Notes under the pieces: model-generated
The model's database searches: none
Told to the model about the DNA's origin: nothing
The model's input: only the letters and a program-made list of their open reading frames with translations
Position numbers and translations under genes: made by a program
DNA from: an uncultured Polaribacter sp.
Lineage (GTDB): Bacteria; Bacteroidota; Bacteroidia; Flavobacteriales; Flavobacteriaceae
Assembly (NCBI RefSeq): GCF_947497125.1
Contig: NZ_CANMFI010000002.1
Location: 464,085-528,084 of the forward strand
Reading direction: 5' to 3'
Length of the DNA: 64,000 nucleotides
Shown here: positions 27,542 through 37,460 of the stretch, piece after piece
How positions within the stretch are numbered: the stretch's first letter is position 1
Layout of the letters: each line of letters starts with the position of its first letter

Positions 27542-28098
27542 TATACTTGTTTAGCATTTCTTTCAGTAATATATAAGTCTGCAATGGTAGGGTTTTCTGT
27601 ACAGCTTTTTAGTTGCTCTAAGGTATCACCTGTTTTTACAAAACCTGTTTTTATCACCTTAAAATAGATGCCACAAAAGGTGGTGTTCCAGAATTGTTTT
27701 ACAATTTTAATATCATTAAAACGTACACCAAGCTTATAGCAAGGGTTTCGTTGCACTGTTGCTTCTAGTATTGCATTTCCTACTTTAAAAGTGTCTCCTT
27801 GGTGTATTTTAGTTTCGTCTAAATCATCAATTGTTAAATTTTCTCCAAACATTCCCATTTCAAATTTGGTGTTTGGGTGCATTTTTTTAAAGTATTCGTA
27901 ATGTTTTAAAGAGTAACCGTAAATAGCTTGTAATATGCCACCATGATGTTTTTTATCGCAAATAGCGTCTCCTCTAACTCCTTCAGAATCTAAAAAGATA
28001 GGTTCTGAAACAGAAAATTTAAAGATGCCCGTTGTGTCTTTTTTTCCTTTCCACAAAATTTCTTTTCGTTCGCCAATATTTGTTGAAATAATTTTCAT
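27541..28098 (-). CDS. MOSC domain protein (YiiM-like)
   Basis: A 185-residue MOSC domain related to the molybdenum-cofactor sulfurase C-terminus and YiiM. Characteristic elements are GVRGDAICDKKHHGG, MGMFGENLT and VQRNPCYKLG; the Cys of NPC is the conserved residue of the family, thought to take part in sulfur or Mo-cofactor chemistry. YiiM proteins reduce N-hydroxylated compounds. It is last in a minus-strand run, 20 bases after the enoyl-CoA hydratase gene. Confidence 0.88.
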   Translation of the reverse strand: MKIISTNIGERKEILWKGKKDTTGIFKFSVSEPIFLDSEGVRGDAICDKKHHGGILQAIYGYSLKHYEYFKKMHPNTKFEMGMFGENLTIDDLDETKIHQGDTFKVGNAILEATVQRNPCYKLGVRFNDIKIVKQFWNTTFCGIYFKVIKTGFVKTGDTLEQLKSCTENPTIADLYITERNAKQV

Positions 28099-28118
28099 TT
28101 TAAAGTGAATTTAGCGGA

Positions 28119-28886
28119 TTATTTTTTAAATTTTGATAAGGCTTGTTTTGTAAAGTCAGACAGTACAAGGTTGCCAGAAACTTCTGCTCTTTCAGCCAAC
28201 AATGTGTCCCAGTTTTCTGTACCAATCCACAATGCTTTTTTCATTTCAGTGAGTGCATTAATATTGTAAGAAGCTAGTTTTTCTGATAGTAATTCAACTT
28301 CTTTTTCTAGCTCTTTTTGAGTTTCAAATACTTTTGCATACAGCCCTTTTTCTTTTGCCCAGTAGGCATTTTTCCAATTAGTGGCGTCTAAAGTTAATTC
28401 TGATGTTGCTGCAATACTAATTTTTCTACTAACTGCTGGCTCTATTACAAAAGGGCCAATACCAATTGTAAACTCAGATAGTTTAACAGCGGCATGCTCT
28501 GTAGCCAATGCATAATCGCAACCAGCAATTAAACCAACACCACCGCCAACTGCTTTGCCTTGTACGCTGCCTATAATTAATTTACCACAGGTTCTCATGG
28601 CATTTAGTACGTTTGCAAACCCTAAAAAAAAGGCTTTTCCGTCTACTAAATTATCAATAGCAACCAATTCATCAAAAGAAGCACCAGCACAGAAGGCTTT
28701 TTCACCTTCAGATTTTAAAACAATTACATGTACGTTGTTGTTTTTGCCAACCAATAAAAGCTCTTTTTCTAGTCTTTGTAGTAATTGACTAGGAAAACTA
28801 TTACTTGCCGGATGACCAAATTCTATGGTTGCAATGTTGTTTTCTATGTGTGTATATAAACTACCTTGTTCTCTTGTTGTAGTCAT
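28119..28886 (-). CDS. Enoyl-CoA hydratase/isomerase (crotonase) family protein
   Basis: A 255-residue crotonase fold. The oxyanion-hole segments are EKAFCAGASFDELV and GKAVGGGVGLIAGCDYALA. The first catalytic Glu position lies in KLSEFTIGIGPF. The exact substrate cannot be assigned from sequence. The gene is followed by the MOSC gene and preceded, after 53 bases, by the MATE gene. Confidence 0.88.
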   Translation of the reverse strand: MTTTREQGSLYTHIENNIATIEFGHPASNSFPSQLLQRLEKELLLVGKNNNVHVIVLKSEGEKAFCAGASFDELVAIDNLVDGKAFFLGFANVLNAMRTCGKLIIGSVQGKAVGGGVGLIAGCDYALATEHAAVKLSEFTIGIGPFVIEPAVSRKISIAATSELTLDATNWKNAYWAKEKGLYAKVFETQKELEKEVELLSEKLASYNINALTEMKKALWIGTENWDTLLAERAEVSGNLVLSDFTKQALSKFKK

Positions 28887-28939
28887 AAAATTTATAATTT
28901 TAGTAAAAATAAGATTTTTAAACCAATTCTTTCTGTTGA

Positions 28940-30271
28940 TTATACTTTTGCAAGGGGTAAAAATTTGTTTCGAAATTTAATTACAAGTGGTAAGCCTCTG
29001 GCAAGTATCCAAACGGTAAAAGCGATCCAGATAGCGGTGAGTTTAAAGTTGTAGTAATCGAAAATAAAAAGCGTTGGTAAAAAAACAAAAGAAGTGGCTA
29101 ATAACAATAGGTTTCTTAGGTATTTCATTTCGCCCATACCTTTAAACATACCATCAAAAATAAAGGTAATTGCACTAATGGGTTGGCTTATTAAGACAAT
29201 CCAAAAGACCGCGTAAAAATGTTTTAAAACAGCAATGTCTTTGGTAAATAGTAGCCCGATAGAATTATAAAAAAGAAACCCTATTAAAGCCATTATTGTT
29301 CCTACAGCCAATCCGTATTTAAATAAAATTGCACTTAATTTTATGAGTGATTTGTAGTCTTTTGCACCTAAAAATTTACCCGATAAAATATTACCAACAC
29401 TCGAGTAGCCATCGATCATAAAAGCACCAAGTAGCCAAATATTAATACCAATTGTGTAAGCTGCAATATACTCTTTACCATAGCCAGTAGCGTATGACGT
29501 AGCAAAATACAAAGCGGTATTTAAGGCAAGAGTTCTTATAAATAGATTGCCAATCATGTTTAGTAATCTCGGAATTTCTTTGTGGATTTTAAAACTGATG
29601 TTTAAAGAGATTGTTGTTTTTTTAAGTAAGAGTATAAGCGCCATTATCGCCATTATTACTTGTGCAATAACACTTGCATAAGCAGCCCCTTTAATATTCA
29701 TTGCAGGCAAATAATTTTCGATACCATAGACAAAAACAATATCAAGAATAATATTTAATACCGCACCCGTTAAGGCAATTATCATTGGGTAATAGGTGTT
29801 TTGTAAACCTCTAAAAACCCCAAAAATTGCAAATACAAATAACGAAAAAGGAAATCCAAAAATGCGAATTTTAAAATAGTCTATACAGTATTCTAAAACA
29901 GTGTCTGAGGCATTATAAAATTCAAATATTTCTTTTGCAAAAGGATAAGAAATGCCCACAACAAATAAGCTGCCTAAAATAATAATAGCAATGGCTTGTG
30001 CGGGTAATGTTTTTACTTTTTCTAGTTGATTAGCGCCAACATACTGAGAAATTATTGAAGAAATGGCACTTCTTACCTGCCCAAATACCCAAATTAACAT
30101 CGATATAAAAGCACCAACAATACCCACTGCGGCTAAACTTTCTGTTGCATTTGTAGAAATATTGCCTATTATTGCAGTATCTGTGATAGATAATAAGGGT
30201 TCTGCAATACCTGCTATTAAAGCCGGAATTGCTAACTTATTAATGTTTTTAAAACGGAGTTCTTTTGTCAT
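28940..30271 (-). CDS. MATE family multidrug/sodium antiporter
   Basis: A 443-residue protein with twelve hydrophobic helices in two halves; the N-terminus NINKLAIPALIAGIAEPLLSITDTAIIGN is typical of the DinF-like MATE group. It exports cationic compounds against Na+ or H+. Its upstream region contains a family A repeat (30299-30379) rather than a clear promoter. Confidence 0.93.
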   Translation of the reverse strand: MTKELRFKNINKLAIPALIAGIAEPLLSITDTAIIGNISTNATESLAAVGIVGAFISMLIWVFGQVRSAISSIISQYVGANQLEKVKTLPAQAIAIIILGSLFVVGISYPFAKEIFEFYNASDTVLEYCIDYFKIRIFGFPFSLFVFAIFGVFRGLQNTYYPMIIALTGAVLNIILDIVFVYGIENYLPAMNIKGAAYASVIAQVIMAIMALILLLKKTTISLNISFKIHKEIPRLLNMIGNLFIRTLALNTALYFATSYATGYGKEYIAAYTIGINIWLLGAFMIDGYSSVGNILSGKFLGAKDYKSLIKLSAILFKYGLAVGTIMALIGFLFYNSIGLLFTKDIAVLKHFYAVFWIVLISQPISAITFIFDGMFKGMGEMKYLRNLLLLATSFVFLPTLFIFDYYNFKLTAIWIAFTVWILARGLPLVIKFRNKFLPLAKV

Positions 30272-30298
30272 TACTAGTCTGTAAAGGTACTAAGATTT

Positions 30299-30379
30299 GC
30301 GTTAAGGATTGTAGAAAAAAGCCCACAGTGACGCAGGAACGAGGACTTGAAACGGAAAGCCTGACCCTTGTGGTAACGC
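30299..30379 (-). repeat. Dispersed inverted-repeat element, family A, copy 3 (divergent)
   Basis: Read on the minus strand it begins GCGTTACC and contains GGTCAGGCTTTCCGTTTC. It ends ACAATCCTTAACGC, sharing termini and blocks with the copy at 11607-11696 but with a different internal loop. It separates the MATE gene from the divergent universal stress protein gene. Confidence 0.65.
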
Positions 30380-30421
30380 ACAAAAAAAATATGTAACTTA
30401 GCAATATTAAATTTTACAACT

Positions 30422-31213
30422 ATGAAAAATATTTTAGTACCAATCGGATCTACAGAGACAGCGCAACAAACTTTGCAATATGCGATTGATTTTGCAGCCG
30501 AAATAAATGCAAATATTTTAGTTTTTAGAGCATTTAAAGCAACTTCTAAAGCCGGCGTTATGAAAAATGTTACCGCTATTATTGAGCGTGAAACAAATTT
30601 ATATTTAAGAACGATGGTTGGTGCTGTGCAAAGAAAAAATGTAGATATAAAATTAATTTCATCGAAAGGCTCTGTCGTAGAAAGTGTTGAGGCTATTGAT
30701 ACCGAAATTGGCATCGATTTGATTATTGTTGGCGCTAAAAGCAACTCTATGAAAGAGGAAGTGTTTTTAGGTAGTACCGCTGGTAGCCTTGTAAAAAAGA
30801 CGAATTTGCCAATTTTAACGGTGCCAGAAAATTATGTTTTTTCTTCTATTAATTCTATTTTATTAGCTTATAAATCTGGGGTAGTAAAGAGTAAAACAGC
30901 CTTAAGTCCGTTAAAGTTTATGGTGTCTACATTTAATTCTCAAGTAAATGGTTTGTTAGTAAAAACTGCAGATTTTACAGAAAAAGATTTGGTTTTAGAC
31001 AGTGGTTTATCTGCCTTACAAACGACATTTACAACCACAGAAAATGCAACTACTTTTCAGGGAGTATTAGAACATTTTAAATTAAATAACCCAGATATGT
31101 TATGCGTATTCAGACGTAAAAGAGGGTTCTTTAAAAAATTATGGGAAAAGAATACTATTTTAAAACATGAATTTTATGCTTCAATACCTTTGTTAATCTT
31201 AAAAGGTAAATAG
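30422..31213 (+). CDS. Universal stress protein (UspA) family
   Basis: A 263-residue protein with an N-terminal UspA domain (1-139) containing the ATP-binding-type loop IIVGAKSNSMKEEVFLGSTAGSLVKKTNLPILTVP, and a second degenerate Usp domain (about 145-263). Two-domain Usp proteins of this length are usual in Bacteroidota. The stop codon directly abuts the stop of the convergent nuclease gene with no intergenic base. Confidence 0.9.
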   Translation: MKNILVPIGSTETAQQTLQYAIDFAAEINANILVFRAFKATSKAGVMKNVTAIIERETNLYLRTMVGAVQRKNVDIKLISSKGSVVESVEAIDTEIGIDLIIVGAKSNSMKEEVFLGSTAGSLVKKTNLPILTVPENYVFSSINSILLAYKSGVVKSKTALSPLKFMVSTFNSQVNGLLVKTADFTEKDLVLDSGLSALQTTFTTTENATTFQGVLEHFKLNNPDMLCVFRRKRGFFKKLWEKNTILKHEFYASIPLLILKGK

Positions 31214-33946
31214 TTAGTATTTTAATTCTGCTGGCTCTAAAAAGTCTTTATTAAGAGCGTATATTTCTTTAATATACTCTTTAATTTGTATCATAAATTC
31301 ATCTAAATGATTTTCTGTTATGATGGTTTCTGATGTTTTTGCGGTAGCACCAAAACTAACCGATAAAAATTTATTATTTAGGTTTTTAAAAGAATAAATA
31401 CCGGCTTCTATTGGTTGGTTAAAATCCTGTTTTTTACTTTTTGTGTATAGGTAAGCGTAAAGTAAAACTTGTATTGCTTTGTGTTGCTCTTTAGCCCTTA
31501 ATTCGGTAAAATCTTTAATTTTTAATTCGGCACTTTTAACCATGCCTGTTTTGTAATCTATTATTCTTAAAACACCGTTTAATTGATCTACACGATCTAC
31601 TTGGCCATGTATTTTAATAGGAAAATCTATGCCATCTATGGTTATTTGAGCAGCTAAATTTTCTTCAGTAGCAATTATTTTTAATTCGTTGTTTTTTACC
31701 AATTCTTTTTCTTGAATTAAAAAATTAGTAACAAATCGGTTGGCAACTTCATAGATTAAGCGATTTCTACCTGTAGAAATATCACCATTTTTAAATTCTT
31801 TTTTAAAATGTTTGGTTACGATCTCTTTGGCATTTTTTTGCATGCCAATAATGGTATCGGTAGTTATAAGGCTCCCGATAAAAGGTGTGTATAATTCATC
31901 TAAAGTTTCGTGAACAACAGTACCAAGGGTGTTATAAGCTACGGTTTCTTCTACATCATCGAACTCTTTAAGTTTTAAAACTTTTTGTTTGTAAAAAGAG
32001 ATTGGGTTGTATAGATAATTGGTTAATGCAGACGGAGAAATGCCTTTTGCAGCCAATTCTTTTAGTTTTTCTAAGACACTAGCCTCTTTTTTAATTTCTT
32101 TTAGCGCTATTTTTTGTGCCGTTACTTTTGGTGTTATTGTTTTGTGTGTAATTGTTTTCTGCATCATTTCTAACTGCGTTACAAAACGACTTTTTTCGCC
32201 ACTACCAAAAACATCATGCTCTGTATTATAAATGATAAAAATATTTTTTGCACGCTGAAGTAGTCTAAAAAAGTGGTACGAAAAAATAGCATCCTTTTCT
32301 CTAAATGTTGGTAAGCCGAATTCAATTTTTACATCAAAAGGGATGAAAGAGTTTTGTTGGCTATTAGCAGGTAAAACACCTTCATTGGTAGATAGTAAAA
32401 TTATATTTTCGAAATCTAAAACCCGAGTTTCTAACATGCCCATTAATTGCAATCCTTTTAGAGGTTCTCCCTGAAAAGAAAGACTTTCAGACCCGATTAA
32501 TTGCTTAAAAAACAGCGTAAGTGTTTTTAAGTCTGCAAAATAATGATAGGTTTCTTCTAAAGATTTTAGTTGGGTAAAAGCTGTGTAATATCTAAATAAA
32601 TATTCTTTCTCTAACTCGCTAACCTCTTCTTTTAAAAGGTCTATTAAGTCTAGTATTCTAGTAATAAATTCTTTTACAGATTGATAAGGAGAAAATATAT
32701 TAGCAATCACTTTTGCATTTTTATTAGGCAAGGTTTTTACTAATTCTTCTATCTGATTTTGACTAATAAACGTGTTGTTTTGTTTGGCAATACTATCAGA
32801 AAAACTATTTATTTCTGGCAAAAACTTGCGAATAGATTGGTGTTTTAAAAACCGTAAAACGTCTTTATAATAAAATTTATTTATGGCTGTTTTTTGTAAT
32901 TTATTTTGAGAAACAAAAAGCTGAAAGATGGCTAGAATTAAGTTTGTTGTCGGAATATCTTTTAACGGATACCCCATTGTAATATTAATAGCTTCTATAT
33001 TTTTAGGCAAAGAATTTAAGGTAATTGGCAATAATGTTTCATCTGCTAACACTAGTGCAGTATTTTTAAAATCGACAATTTTTTCTAGTATTTCTCCTGC
33101 ATATTTTACTTGTGTTGTGTTTTTTGATGCTCCAATTACTTCGATATTTTTTTCTTTAGAGAAAGTATCACCAATCGTTTTTAGCTCATTTTTTTCATAG
33201 TATTTCCAGTTCTCTTTGTATTTTCTAATAAATTTTCCTGCTTGATGTTTTTCATTAAAAAAGGCGGAATCTATGTCCCAATAAATAGAAGATTTTTCTT
33301 TTTCTAACACCTTTTGAAACAAAAACTCTTCGGCTTTGTTAAGAGCGTTAAATCCTATGAAAATAATTTCTCTATGGTTGTTTCTATCTAAATACTTTTC
33401 AATTTCATTACAAGCTTCTCTATAAATAAGCCCTTGGTAGCCTATTTTCTTTTCTGACAGTAGTGCATAAAATTCGGCATAATAAACAGTTAATTTTTCT
33501 AAAAACGAGTAATGATCTTTTATTAATTCTGTTTCTGTAAAATTCCCTTTTACAGACCATTTTTTTAACCTTTGAATATCTCTTAAATAGTTAAAAATAT
33601 CTTTTGCATCTATTAAATGTTGATCTATTTCATTAAAATCTTGCAATACTGTAAACGCCCAAGAAGCAAATACATCAAAAGAAACCGGTGTAGTTTCTAT
33701 TTTTTTATATACGGTGTAAAAATGGAAAAGTAATTGAATACTATCTGCTTTTTCAATCCCAGAAACACGATTGATAAATTGCTCTATATTTATAATTTCT
33801 GGCAAAAAACCGGCATCAATTTTTTCTTTAAAAACCTGTTTAACAAAAACAGTTGCTCTTTGCGAGGGTAATACAATTAACACATTATTATAAGAAGTAG
33901 TGTTTTTTATAATGGTGTCTAATGTTTCTGAAATAAAAGATTGCAT
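31214..33946 (-). CDS. AddB-like PD-(D/E)XK nuclease / inactivated helicase subunit
   Basis: A 910-residue protein. The N-terminal region (VLIVLPSQRATVFVKQVF) resembles the helicase-like fold of AddB. The C-terminal RecB-type nuclease has a leading ISPSALTNYLYNP, LGTVVHETLDEL, HGQVDRVD and IIDYKTG, which supply the catalytic Asp and Lys. It should act in recombinational repair with a RecB/AddA partner that is not in the window. It starts divergent from the nitrilase gene. Confidence 0.88.
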   Translation of the reverse strand: MQSFISETLDTIIKNTTSYNNVLIVLPSQRATVFVKQVFKEKIDAGFLPEIINIEQFINRVSGIEKADSIQLLFHFYTVYKKIETTPVSFDVFASWAFTVLQDFNEIDQHLIDAKDIFNYLRDIQRLKKWSVKGNFTETELIKDHYSFLEKLTVYYAEFYALLSEKKIGYQGLIYREACNEIEKYLDRNNHREIIFIGFNALNKAEEFLFQKVLEKEKSSIYWDIDSAFFNEKHQAGKFIRKYKENWKYYEKNELKTIGDTFSKEKNIEVIGASKNTTQVKYAGEILEKIVDFKNTALVLADETLLPITLNSLPKNIEAINITMGYPLKDIPTTNLILAIFQLFVSQNKLQKTAINKFYYKDVLRFLKHQSIRKFLPEINSFSDSIAKQNNTFISQNQIEELVKTLPNKNAKVIANIFSPYQSVKEFITRILDLIDLLKEEVSELEKEYLFRYYTAFTQLKSLEETYHYFADLKTLTLFFKQLIGSESLSFQGEPLKGLQLMGMLETRVLDFENIILLSTNEGVLPANSQQNSFIPFDVKIEFGLPTFREKDAIFSYHFFRLLQRAKNIFIIYNTEHDVFGSGEKSRFVTQLEMMQKTITHKTITPKVTAQKIALKEIKKEASVLEKLKELAAKGISPSALTNYLYNPISFYKQKVLKLKEFDDVEETVAYNTLGTVVHETLDELYTPFIGSLITTDTIIGMQKNAKEIVTKHFKKEFKNGDISTGRNRLIYEVANRFVTNFLIQEKELVKNNELKIIATEENLAAQITIDGIDFPIKIHGQVDRVDQLNGVLRIIDYKTGMVKSAELKIKDFTELRAKEQHKAIQVLLYAYLYTKSKKQDFNQPIEAGIYSFKNLNNKFLSVSFGATAKTSETIITENHLDEFMIQIKEYIKEIYALNKDFLEPAELKY

Positions 33947-34039
33947 AGGTAATTTTGTGTTTTTAGCAGCTTACATAACTACTGGTTATTCATTTAAAAT
34001 AACTGTTTTTTTGCTAAAACCAAATTACAAATTTTATCC

Positions 34040-34047
34040 TATTTTTG
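34040..34047 (+). promoter_or_regulatory. Candidate -7 box for the nitrilase-family gene
   Basis: TATTTTTG matches TAnnTTTG, 32 bases before the ATG. TTTG at 34010-34013 is present, but its spacing of 26 bases is longer than the consensus. Confidence 0.45.
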
Positions 34048-34079
34048 AGGTGTCATTTTTTTAATTTTTAGAAGTAAAT

Positions 34080-34859
34080 ATGCAAAATGAATTAAATATT
34101 GTTGCCATTCAAGCAAACTTGATTTGGGAAAACGCAGAAAAAAACAGAAGCTATTTTGAAGACGAAATAAACAAGTTGCCCGAAAAGACTTCTTTGGTTA
34201 TTTTACCCGAAATGTTTACCTCTGGGTTTACACTTCAGCCTAAAAATGTAGCTGAAAAAATGAACGGAATTACTGTTGCATGGGTGCAGAAATTGGCAAC
34301 TAAAAAGCAGCTTGCAATTTGTGGTAGTTTGGTAATTGAAGAGCATGATAAATTTTACAATCGTTTTGTATTTATAGCACCCAATAGTGCGCCTATTATC
34401 TACGATAAAAGACATTCTTTTTCTTTAGCAACAGAAGATAAGTATTATACTGCTGGTAAAACTAAACAAATTATTAATTACAAGGGATTTAAAATTTGCC
34501 CGTTAATTTGTTATGATCTTCGTTTTCCTGTTTGGTCTAGAAATACAGAAAATTATGATGTATTAATTTATGTTGCTAATTGGCCAGCAGTTAGAATAGA
34601 TGCATGGCAAACACTTCTTAAAGCGAGAGCTATCGAAAATATGTCTTATGTAATTGGTGTTAATCGAGTAGGGCAAGACGGCAATCAACATAATTATTCT
34701 GGTCAGTCTCAAGTTTTAGATCCATTAGGATTAGAGGTTGCTAGTTTAAAAGAAGAAGTAGGCTTTTTAGAAGCCACTTTATCAAAAGAAAATTTATTGA
34801 ACTGTAGAGCTAAATTTAAATTTTTAGAGGATAGAGATCAATTTAAAATAGTTGATTAA
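34080..34859 (+). CDS. Nitrilase-family amidohydrolase (omega-amidase-like)
   Basis: A 259-residue carbon-nitrogen hydrolase. The catalytic triad is visible: E44 in LPEMF, K110 in YDKRHSF and C144 in ICYDLRFP. The Asp-Lys-Arg-His-x-Phe element and length fit the YafV/Nit2 omega-amidase branch, which hydrolyses alpha-keto-glutaramate or succinamate and acts in metabolite repair. Confidence 0.9.
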   Translation: MQNELNIVAIQANLIWENAEKNRSYFEDEINKLPEKTSLVILPEMFTSGFTLQPKNVAEKMNGITVAWVQKLATKKQLAICGSLVIEEHDKFYNRFVFIAPNSAPIIYDKRHSFSLATEDKYYTAGKTKQIINYKGFKICPLICYDLRFPVWSRNTENYDVLIYVANWPAVRIDAWQTLLKARAIENMSYVIGVNRVGQDGNQHNYSGQSQVLDPLGLEVASLKEEVGFLEATLSKENLLNCRAKFKFLEDRDQFKIVD

Positions 34860-34874
34860 CAGAGAAATTCTATT

Positions 34875-36017
34875 TTAGACTGGTTGTTCTTTTTTGTGTA
34901 ATAAACGTGTTAATTTCATTGAGAGATCTAATAAAATAATCTTAGCATTTCCATTTCTTTCAATATGATACATCGCATCGTTTAACTCTTTTTCGATCTC
35001 TAAAATATTTTCGCCATGCACAAATGGGGCAAATTTAGAAATATCGAAGCCGGTTTTACTCTCTATAAAAACTAAGTTTTCGCTTTTGTAATTTAGCAAC
35101 AATGCTTGTCTAAAAAATTGCAAACAATAAGCTAAAAATCTTTTTTGAGTTTCGCGGCCTGTTTTTGCAATTGTGTCTGACCAAGAAATTAACTCTTGAA
35201 CAACAGCTGCGTTTCCTTTGGCTTTAAAGGCAGTTCTTATCCAGGTAATAAACCATTGCTCAAAAACGATATCCGAAGAATCATTGTTTAATAAATGAAC
35301 CGCTTTATTAAAGTTTCCTTCTGCTTGATGTGCAATTTTAGCAGCTTCATTTTTACTACAACTTTCATTTTTAAGCAGTGCTTCTGCAATGTCACTTTCT
35401 GACAAAGCAGGAAAATGCAATGCCTGACATCGAGATTTAATGGTGTTAATTATCTGCTCTTCATCTTCAGTTACCAAGATAAAAACCGTTTTTTCTGGCG
35501 GCTCTTCTAGTAACTTTAATAGTTTGTTGGCAGCAGCAATATTCATTTTTTCTGCCATCCAAATAATCATCACCTTAAAACCACCTTCGTAACTTTTAAG
35601 TCTTAATTTTTTTACAATCGCTTCTGCCTCATCAACACCTATAATTCCTTGTTTGTTTTCTACGCCAATATGTTGCAACCAATTAAACAAATTGCCATAA
35701 GGTTGTTTGGCTATAAAGGTTCTAAAATCTTCTAAAAAAAGATTACTTACTGCGTGTTTTTTAACGCTGTCATTTGTAGTAACCGGAAAAGCAAAATGCA
35801 AATCTGGATGCTGCAAATTATTACACTTTAGGTTGCAGGCATCAGCATTATCAGAAAAATTACACAATAAAAACTGTGCATATGCTATTGCCATAGGTAA
35901 AGTGCCAGAACCTTCTTTGCCAACAAAAAGTTGTGCATGCGGTATTCTGCCATTTTCTGCAGAAACCTGCAAATGGCTTTTTATGTGTTCTTGACCTATA
36001 ATTTGGTTGAAAAGCAT
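34875..36017 (-). CDS. holB: DNA polymerase III delta' subunit (clamp loader)
   Basis: A 380-residue AAA+ protein. MLFNQIIGQEHIKSHL is the usual start of delta'. The P-loop reads GKEGSGTLPMA, lacking the Walker A lysine as expected for the inactive delta' ATPase. A cysteine cluster CNFSDNADACNLKC fits the zinc site, and the sensor-type CQALHFPALS appears later. The ATG at 36017 is preferred over an upstream TTG, which lies two codons earlier and overlaps the TATATTTG box. Confidence 0.9.
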   Translation of the reverse strand: MLFNQIIGQEHIKSHLQVSAENGRIPHAQLFVGKEGSGTLPMAIAYAQFLLCNFSDNADACNLKCNNLQHPDLHFAFPVTTNDSVKKHAVSNLFLEDFRTFIAKQPYGNLFNWLQHIGVENKQGIIGVDEAEAIVKKLRLKSYEGGFKVMIIWMAEKMNIAAANKLLKLLEEPPEKTVFILVTEDEEQIINTIKSRCQALHFPALSESDIAEALLKNESCSKNEAAKIAHQAEGNFNKAVHLLNNDSSDIVFEQWFITWIRTAFKAKGNAAVVQELISWSDTIAKTGRETQKRFLAYCLQFFRQALLLNYKSENLVFIESKTGFDISKFAPFVHGENILEIEKELNDAMYHIERNGNAKIILLDLSMKLTRLLHKKEQPV

Positions 36018-36020
36018 GAG

Positions 36021-36028
36021 CAAATATA
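36021..36028 (-). promoter_or_regulatory. -7 box three bases before the holB start (possible leaderless mRNA)
   Basis: Minus-strand TATATTTG matches TAnnTTTG and ends three bases before the holB ATG. If it is used, the transcript would start at or within the first codon. Confidence 0.4.
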
Positions 36029-36169
36029 AAATTTGTTTGTCAGAAATTCATTAAGAAATGGCATCAAAATTAGAGAGGTACTTTTATGATGTGTTTTTTA
36101 AATTTTATGTCTACGCAAACGTTAACTTAACTTTTAGAGCTTGTGTTTTTTAAAACCTAAAGATTTCGG

Positions 36170-36177
36170 TATTTTTG
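36170..36177 (+). promoter_or_regulatory. Candidate -7 box for pgk
   Basis: TATTTTTG matches TAnnTTTG and lies 21 bases before the pgk ATG. A TTTT at 36147-36150 lies at the spacing expected of the -33 element. Confidence 0.55.
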
Positions 36178-36198
36178 TTAAAAATAGATAGACCAAAA

Positions 36199-37386
36199 AT
36201 GAAAACACTAAAAGATTTTAATTTCGAAAATAAAAAAGCAATTATTCGTGTAGATTTTAATGTGCCTTTAAACGATGCGTTTGAAGTAACAGATATTACA
36301 AGAATTCAAGCAGCAAAAGCTACCATAATAGACATTTTAGAGCAAGGAGGTAGTTGTGTTTTAATGTCACATTTAGGTCGCCCAGACGGTTTTCAAGAAG
36401 CATTTTCTTTAAAACATATTGTAAAATCTGTAACAGATATTATGGGATGTAAAGTTCACTTTGTAGAAGACTGTATTGGTAGCAAAGCAACTGCAGCAGT
36501 TGCGGCTTTACAACCGGGTGAAATTTTATTGTTAGAAAATTTAAGATACTATAAAGAAGAAACAAAAGGAGATGTTGCGTTTGCAGAACAGCTTTCTAAA
36601 TTTGGAGATATTTATGTAAACGATGCTTTTGGTACAGCTCACAGAGCACATGCATCAACAACTATTATTGCACAGTTTTTTGAAGAAAACAAGTGTTTTG
36701 GTAATTTATTAGCAAGAGAAATAGAAAGCATAGATAAGGTTTTAAATACCTCTGAAAAGCCAGTATTGGCAATTTTAGGAGGCGCAAAAGTATCGTCTAA
36801 AATAACGGTTATCGAAAATATTTTAGACAAAGTAGACCATTTAATTATAGGTGGTGGTATGAGTTTTACGTTTATCAAAGCACAAGGAGGTAAGATTGGA
36901 AATTCTATTTGTGAAGATGACAAGCAAGAATTGGCTTTAGAAATTTTAAAACAAGCGGCAGCAAAAGGAGTGCAAGTTCACATTCCTGTTGATGTAGTTG
37001 CAGCGGATGATTTTTCAAATGACGCCAATACACAAATTTGCGATATTAATGCCATTCCTGATGGTTGGGAAGGAGTTGATGCGGGTCCAAAATCTAGAGA
37101 AAACTTTGATGCGGTTGTAAACCAATGTAAAACTATTTTATGGAACGGACCTTTGGGTGTTTTTGAAATGGAATCTTTTGCAGCCGGAACGATTGCCTTG
37201 GGGCATTCTATAGATAAAGCAACTAAAAATGGTGCTTTTTCTTTAGTTGGTGGTGGCGATTCTGTTGCCGCAGTAAAACAATTTGGTTTTGCAAACAAAG
37301 TTAGTTATGTATCTACAGGTGGTGGCGCAATGCTAGAAATGTTAGAAGGAAAAACATTGCCAGGTATAGATGCTATTTTAAAATAA
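36199..37386 (+). CDS. pgk: Phosphoglycerate kinase
   Basis: Glycolytic ATP-forming enzyme, 395 residues. Motifs in order: RVDFNVPL, SHLGRP, LLLENLRYY, GGAKVSSKI, WNGPLGVFE and the nucleotide-binding GGGDSVAAV. The ATG at 36199 (MKTLKDFNF) is chosen because the longer frame begins with a TTG inside the promoter box. It is monocistronic and ends at a strong hairpin. Confidence 0.96.
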   Translation: MKTLKDFNFENKKAIIRVDFNVPLNDAFEVTDITRIQAAKATIIDILEQGGSCVLMSHLGRPDGFQEAFSLKHIVKSVTDIMGCKVHFVEDCIGSKATAAVAALQPGEILLLENLRYYKEETKGDVAFAEQLSKFGDIYVNDAFGTAHRAHASTTIIAQFFEENKCFGNLLAREIESIDKVLNTSEKPVLAILGGAKVSSKITVIENILDKVDHLIIGGGMSFTFIKAQGGKIGNSICEDDKQELALEILKQAAAKGVQVHIPVDVVAADDFSNDANTQICDINAIPDGWEGVDAGPKSRENFDAVVNQCKTILWNGPLGVFEMESFAAGTIALGHSIDKATKNGAFSLVGGGDSVAAVKQFGFANKVSYVSTGGGAMLEMLEGKTLPGIDAILK

Positions 37387-37460
37387 GTGTAATTGTTTTA
37401 TTGTCTAAGTTTCTTAGAATTAAATTCTTAGACCATCCATAATTTAAAAAAAGTCAAAAA

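Noticed and set aside
36175..36198. TTG start extending phosphoglycerate kinase
   Set aside because: The TTG is part of the TATTTTTG promoter box; MKTLKDFNF is the normal start.
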